From NCBI GenBank assembly GCA_016765495.1, contig JAESPV010000017.1:1-35542 (forward strand): 35,542 nucleotides of DNA, given 5' to 3'. Each line of letters opens with the position of its first letter. The first letter of the stretch is position 1. Positions 32,136 through 35,542 of this stretch are shown piece by piece. Source of the stretch: Desulfocapsa sp. (lineage in GTDB: Bacteria > Desulfobacterota > Desulfobulbia > Desulfobulbales > Desulfocapsaceae). The position numbers and the translations under genes are program-made. The notes below the pieces were generated by a model. It searched no databases, was not told where the DNA came from, and was given only the letters and a program-made list of their open reading frames with translations.

Positions 32136-32771
32136 TTAGGGAGCCAGCCGCTCAATCTGCCAGCCGCTCTCTGCTGCGGTGTATAAAAATCGGTCATGGA
32201 GTCGATTTTCCCGCCCCTGCCAAAACTCAATGGAGGAAGGACTGACCCGATAACCGCCCCAGAATGATGGCAAAGGCACATCGCCATTGGAAAATTTCTG
32301 CTTCATCTCCTTAAATTTCTGCATAAGAAGATTACGTGAGGAAATTGCACTGCTCTGGTTAGACACCCAGGCTGCAATTTGGGAATTGCGGGGCCGACTC
32401 ATAAAGTACCTGGCAGATTCTGTGATTGAAATAGGTGTGGCAACCCCGGCAATACTTATCTGCCTCTCCAGTTCAAGCCAGGCAAAATGGAGATTCACCT
32501 TTGGATTTCCTTCTATTTCACGCACCTTTTGACTTCCCTTGTTTGTAAAAAAAACAAACCCATCCTTATCAAAATATTTGAGAAGAACCGCTCGCTGGCT
32601 CGGCTGCCCGTCCTTGCTTACTGTGGATAAAATCATAGCGTTGGGATCCTGAATATCGGTGTCCTTTGCCTGGTTAAACCAGAGGCTGAACTGTTCGACA
32701 GGACTTGCGAGCAGGTCATCATGCTCAAGCCCACTTTTCAAATATTCTCGACGAAAACTACTGATATCCAT
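32136..32771 (-). CDS. pdxH: Pyridoxamine 5'-phosphate oxidase
   Basis: A 211-residue FMN-dependent enzyme that oxidises pyridoxine or pyridoxamine 5'-phosphate to pyridoxal 5'-phosphate. The family features run in order: MILSTVSKDGQPSQRAVLLK, FFTNKGSQK, an HFAWLELERQ beta strand, SRPRNSQIAAWVSNQSS and the C-terminal FWQGRENRLHDRF signature. Its length fits E. coli PdxH. PdxH needs oxygen as electron acceptor in the classical reaction, which is of note in a genome otherwise suggesting an anaerobe. It is followed downstream by nothing on the same strand within the window edge of this unit and is preceded (upstream) by the nitroreductase gene after 5 bases. Confidence 0.96.
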   Translation of the reverse strand: MDISSFRREYLKSGLEHDDLLASPVEQFSLWFNQAKDTDIQDPNAMILSTVSKDGQPSQRAVLLKYFDKDGFVFFTNKGSQKVREIEGNPKVNLHFAWLELERQISIAGVATPISITESARYFMSRPRNSQIAAWVSNQSSAISSRNLLMQKFKEMKQKFSNGDVPLPSFWGGYRVSPSSIEFWQGRENRLHDRFLYTAAESGWQIERLAP

Positions 32772-32776
32772 GATGT

Positions 32777-33310
32777 TTATCCTTTCTCAGTATATTGCTC
32801 AAAACTTACCCGATCCCTTAACAGAGAAGAATCGGCATGCCCTGTGCTTTCTTTTACCGGATAACCAATGGCAATAATGGCTTCCACAACCAGACCTTCC
32901 TTCAGCCCCAAAATATCTGCAACATGGGTTTCTGCACTTTTCCAATTATCATGTTGCCGTTTGCGAATCTGTATCCAGCAACTCCCGAGATCAAGGTCTG
33001 TGGCTTCAAGGTGAAGAAGTATTGCGGCAATGCTGCAGTCTTCAATCCAGGCATCACATTTTTCTGGATCAGCACACACAACGATACCCAAGGGCGCATT
33101 TTTCAAAAAAACAGCTCCATGCGGCTTTGCCTGGGACAATTGCTGCAAAGTATTCTTATTCTCCACCACTACGAATTCCCAAGGGGTTAAACTGCGGGAA
33201 GAAGGGGCACGCAGCATTGCTTCAATAAGAAGATCTATTTTCTCAGGCTCTACTGCCCTATCCTTAAATTGACGGCAGGATCTGCGTTTTCGTAAAAGAT
33301 CAATAAACAT
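32777..33310 (-). CDS. Nitroreductase-family flavoprotein
   Basis: A 177-residue FMN protein. RRSCRQFKDRAVEPE (9-23) is the FMN-phosphate contact motif of nitroreductases, and APSSRSLTPWEFVVVE (35-50) and the C-terminal AIIAIGYPVKE complete the fold. A central DCSIAAILLHLEATDLDLGSCW stretch is the helix that forms the dimer interface. These enzymes use NAD(P)H to reduce nitro compounds, quinones or flavins; the substrate cannot be read. It lies five bases upstream of pdxH, so both FMN enzymes are co-transcribed, and eight bases downstream of the metallopeptidase gene. Confidence 0.9.
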   Translation of the reverse strand: MFIDLLRKRRSCRQFKDRAVEPEKIDLLIEAMLRAPSSRSLTPWEFVVVENKNTLQQLSQAKPHGAVFLKNAPLGIVVCADPEKCDAWIEDCSIAAILLHLEATDLDLGSCWIQIRKRQHDNWKSAETHVADILGLKEGLVVEAIIAIGYPVKESTGHADSSLLRDRVSFEQYTEKG

Positions 33311-33318
33311 CTATACCC

Positions 33319-34032
33319 TCAGTTTTCTGTTTTCAAAAGAGAATCAATAGTACGCCAATGGGGTAACAACCGATCCATATGGCTATAGAATTTCTCGTTG
33401 TGATTTCTTTCCAGTAAATGAAGTAATTCATGAACAAGAATATACTCCAGACATTCTTCAGCTTTTTTTGCAAGCGCAAGGCTCAGCCAAAGGCGACGCG
33501 AGGCAATATTACACGTTCCCCAACGAGTTTTCATCTTCTTTATTCGCCATTCCGCAGCATCTCTGCCCACCCGTGGCTGCCAGACCTTAAGGAGCGCAGG
33601 GATACGTTTTTTCAACTCACTGCGATACCACTCACTTAACAAATGCAACCTTGCTTTTGATGACGTTCCTGAGCGCACATGAAGAGAAATCCCAGTGGCA
33701 GGATCGAAGGTCACAGAATGGCGAAAACAGCCTTCAAACACAGTGAGAGGATAGTCTCTCCCCCAAACGCTGTGCATTTCACCACTTACCGCCTTCAGTG
33801 ATATGGCGACGGGTTGGGCAAGAAAATGAGCCTGTTGCTTTTCGATCCAGCCCATACGGCTTATCACAGTCTGTCGCACACGTGTATCAGGTGTTACGTG
33901 AGGTACAGAAATCCGCACTCTGCCATCCGGCCCATACACTGCCAGATGGATATTCTTTATGGGTTTCCGCCACACCTCAACAGCAATACCTGCCACATCA
34001 ATATGTTCTTTTTGCAAATATTTTTTTGACAT
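33319..34032 (-). CDS. YgjP-like (DUF45, M48-type) metallopeptidase
   Basis: A 237-residue predicted zinc metalloprotein. The N-terminal part is the DUF45 beta region (VEVWRKPIKNIHLAVYGPDGRVRISVP). The C-terminal zinc motif is VHELLHLLERNHNEKFY: HELLH supplies two His and the catalytic Glu, and the later H of NHNEKF is the third ligand. KMKTRWGTCN, a DUF45 hallmark, precedes it. Proteins of this family often travel with type I restriction systems but also stand alone as here. First gene of a leftward run with the nitroreductase and pdxH. Physiological substrate unknown. Confidence 0.9.
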   Translation of the reverse strand: MSKKYLQKEHIDVAGIAVEVWRKPIKNIHLAVYGPDGRVRISVPHVTPDTRVRQTVISRMGWIEKQQAHFLAQPVAISLKAVSGEMHSVWGRDYPLTVFEGCFRHSVTFDPATGISLHVRSGTSSKARLHLLSEWYRSELKKRIPALLKVWQPRVGRDAAEWRIKKMKTRWGTCNIASRRLWLSLALAKKAEECLEYILVHELLHLLERNHNEKFYSHMDRLLPHWRTIDSLLKTEN

Positions 34033-34057
34033 CTAATGGATATGTACATGATGCCCT

Positions 34058-34144
34058 GCGGGCAGAAGGTGTTCGGTATTCGGTTTTCGGCAAGCAACAG
34101 AGGAACAACTCCCACAGAAACTTTGATTTTCCGATACATACATA
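34058..34144. repeat. Palindromic interspersed repeat, copy 2
   Basis: The segment begins GCGGGCAGAAGG and, about 50 bases later, has CCCACAGAAACTTTGATTTT followed by CCGATACAT, the same order as in copy 1 (24831-24927). The inner sequence is diverged (TTCGGTATTCGGTTTTCGG), so only the borders are well conserved. It lies in the 198-bp interval between the metallopeptidase and HipA-like genes, with no gene of its own. Confidence 0.65.
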
Positions 34145-34230
34145 TACGCCCTTTCAGACCTCGTACACATACTTTAAAATCGTATCCACTTTGGGACACA
34201 TTACGTTGTTTCTACTATTGTAATAAGGTG

Positions 34231-34255
34231 TCAGTTTTCAGTAACTGAAAACTGA
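34231..34255. repeat. Near-perfect palindrome overlapping the HipA-like stop
   Basis: TCAGTTTTCAGT (34231-34242) and ACTGAAAACTGA (34244-34255) are perfect complements around one central base. The palindrome encodes the last residues and the stop codon of the HipA-like gene, and shares the CAGTTTTC core with repeat copy 1. It could be a terminator stem or the end of an inserted repeat. Confidence 0.75.
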
Positions 34256-35046
34256 GCAATTTTCAGGATTGTCTCTTTTCTCACCCCGGCAAGAGCTGCA
34301 AACTCCCGCCAACGGGAAACAGCCTCACTAACTTCACTAAATATTATACCTGCACGTTTAACGAGTATGCCTGCTTGTTCGGCAAGCTGTAAAATGTGTT
34401 TTTCTGTTGGCTTCCGCCCTTCACCCTGCACCGAGGTAGAGTGTTCTCCACCCGGTCCTCTGCTAAAGGTTAACTCATATGCCGGTGACAACGACCACTC
34501 ACCTGTTTGATCATCCAGCAGGAAAGAAAAATTTTTCACATGGTCGTCACGGTTGTGAGCCAAAACATTGAAAACCATCATCCGGTAAGCATCTTCAAGG
34601 TTCTGGTTATTCCTGGTCAACAAAGTAGTGACTTTCAACAAATCTGCATAATCACTGCTCGGTATACGAAAGTTAGCATGAATAAGATTGCCCAATGTGT
34701 GCATATGATATCGCCTGTTACCTGCCGACCTGTCAAAACGTTTCACTCCAAAAAACTGTTCATCTTCTTTGGTTGTGAATAGTCGGGTCTCTTCCATTGT
34801 AATCCCTGATGAACTGGCCATTTTGGCATAAGCATATTCCACAGAACCTGCATCGGCAAGATCTTCCCTTGCTGAGAATTTGACTATCCAGTGCTCAAAA
34901 CCAGGAGGAAGATCCACCTCACCAGAGACCATTTCACTGCTGTCAGGATTGAAACCTACAAGAACTTTAGGACGGGCACCTCCCGGACTTCCACCTGCCC
35001 GCATGAGCTGAGGGAGGATCGTATCAGATTTCCCGGTATATGTCAT
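34231..35046 (-). CDS. HipA-like kinase, lacking the N-terminal subdomain
   Basis: A 271-residue C-terminal portion of a HipA-family Ser/Thr kinase toxin. Present are GGSPGGARPKVLV (18-30), the ATP-binding Lys region WIVKFSA (K56), the catalytic loop NRDDHVKNFSF (D167) and SPAYELTFS, where full HipA proteins normally have Asp at the metal-binding place (here E191). Complete HipA is about 430 aa, and an in-frame TAA sits immediately before this ATG, so about 140 residues are missing. No HipB or HipS gene is adjacent. HipA inactivates GltX by phosphorylation, but truncation and the Asp-to-Glu change make activity here doubtful. It may be a remnant gene. Confidence 0.8.
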   Translation of the reverse strand: MTYTGKSDTILPQLMRAGGSPGGARPKVLVGFNPDSSEMVSGEVDLPPGFEHWIVKFSAREDLADAGSVEYAYAKMASSSGITMEETRLFTTKEDEQFFGVKRFDRSAGNRRYHMHTLGNLIHANFRIPSSDYADLLKVTTLLTRNNQNLEDAYRMMVFNVLAHNRDDHVKNFSFLLDDQTGEWSLSPAYELTFSRGPGGEHSTSVQGEGRKPTEKHILQLAEQAGILVKRAGIIFSEVSEAVSRWREFAALAGVRKETILKIAQFSVTEN

Positions 35047-35082
35047 TTACCATCTTAATCCACATATGGAGAGTGGTCGATT

Positions 35083-35542
35083 TTACAATTCCGGCAACTC
35101 CCAGACAATGGCAGCCTTGCCCTGACGTTCAAGATAGTCGTTGGCTTTTGAAAAATGATGATTGCCAAAAAATCCACGATGGGCAGACAGGGGTGAGGGA
35201 TGAACTGACTGCAGTACAAGATGACGTTCCCGGTTAATAAGCTTCCCTTTTTTTTGAGCGTAACCACCCCATAAAAAAAATACCAGTCCAGTATGCTCGT
35301 TATTCAGGTTTTTTATGATAGTATCGGTAAAACGTTCCCAGCCTTTTCCCTGATGAGAACCTGCTCTGTTTTTTTCAACTGTGAGAACGCTATTAAGCAG
35401 CAACACACCCTGCTCTGCCCAGCTTTTCAAATATCCATGACGGCTGATGGGAATCCCTAAGTCCTGTTGGATTTCTTTGAAAATATTCAGAAGTGATGGC
35501 GGAGATTTCACCCCCGGTTTCACAGAAAAACAGAGTCCATGC
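35083..35542 (-). CDS. ung: Uracil-DNA glycosylase, partial at window edge
   Basis: The C-terminal 150 or so residues of a family 1 uracil-DNA glycosylase; the frame continues beyond the window ([12 protein letters not shown]... reading into 35542). Features include [19 protein letters not shown] (the uracil-recognition Asn follows in the typical place), [12 protein letters not shown] and the catalytic-loop [13 protein letters not shown], which carries the His essential for removing uracil from DNA. It is separated from the HipA-like gene by 36 bases on the same strand. The N-terminal part with the water-activating Asp (GQDPYH) lies outside. Confidence 0.95.
   Translation of the reverse strand, partial: HGLCFSVKPGVKSPPSLLNIFKEIQQDLGIPISRHGYLKSWAEQGVLLLNSVLTVEKNRAGSHQGKGWERFTDTIIKNLNNEHTGLVFFLWGGYAQKKGKLINRERHLVLQSVHPSPLSAHRGFFGNHHFSKANDYLERQGKAAIVWELPEL

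Noticed and set aside
1..35542. CRISPR arrays, tRNA and rRNA genes
   Set aside because: I saw no regularly spaced short repeats with unique spacers, and no cloverleaf or rRNA-like conserved sequence. The only tandem repeat is the 90-bp duplication at the left end.

Overview
The window looks like chromosome from an anaerobic, moderately AT-rich Desulfobacterota (Desulfobulbales-like) bacterium. This rests on the mix of families: two radical SAM enzymes and a U32 Fe-S protein in a lipid-type cluster, multi-domain sensory proteins, and many transposon relics. No rRNA or tRNA gene was seen, so the taxonomy is an inference.

Layout. (1) 1-5100 is a relic-rich accessory zone: a perfect 90-bp tandem duplication, an unrecognised gene, a secreted beta-rich protein, a long hairpin, a truncated and doubly frame-disrupted IS91-type transposase, and a ParD/ParE-like module whose toxin frame is broken by one base. 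(2) 5107-20281 is the centrepiece, a divergent biosynthetic locus. Leftward are a class I methyltransferase and a U32-family Fe-S protein. Rightward are an ApeI-like hot-dog dehydratase, an acyl carrier protein, two related radical SAM enzymes, two complete ketosynthases, a 4HBT thioesterase, a PKS-type double hot-dog dehydratase, a GT25 glycosyltransferase, an MMPL exporter fused to a methyltransferase, a NodB polysaccharide deacetylase and a 396-residue protein of unknown family. A small membrane protein lies on the opposite strand inside it. (3) 20282-22210 is a second accessory patch: a HigBA-like toxin-antitoxin pair, a phage/plasmid-type small protein, and a large imperfect palindrome. 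(4) 22211-35542 is mostly core: exonuclease I, a REC-adenylate cyclase, a co-directional signalling run (RCK potassium channel, PilZ protein, HD-GYP/PAS/GAF histidine kinase, REC-PATAN regulator), then leftward pdxH, a nitroreductase, a YgjP-type metallopeptidase, a truncated HipA-like kinase and a partial uracil-DNA glycosylase.

How the main cluster may work (inference). The ACP carries a chain extended by the ketosynthase pair and dehydrated by two different dehydratases, giving a polyene or otherwise unsaturated acyl chain. The thioesterase, glycosyltransferase, deacetylase and MMPL exporter are the usual companions of outer-membrane aryl-polyene, flexirubin and related lipids. What sets this locus apart is the oxygen-independent chemistry (two radical SAM enzymes plus a U32 protein of the UbiU/UbiV type) and the exporter-methyltransferase fusion. 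No ketoreductase, AMP-ligase, acyltransferase or phosphopantetheinyl transferase is present in the window, so these must come from elsewhere.
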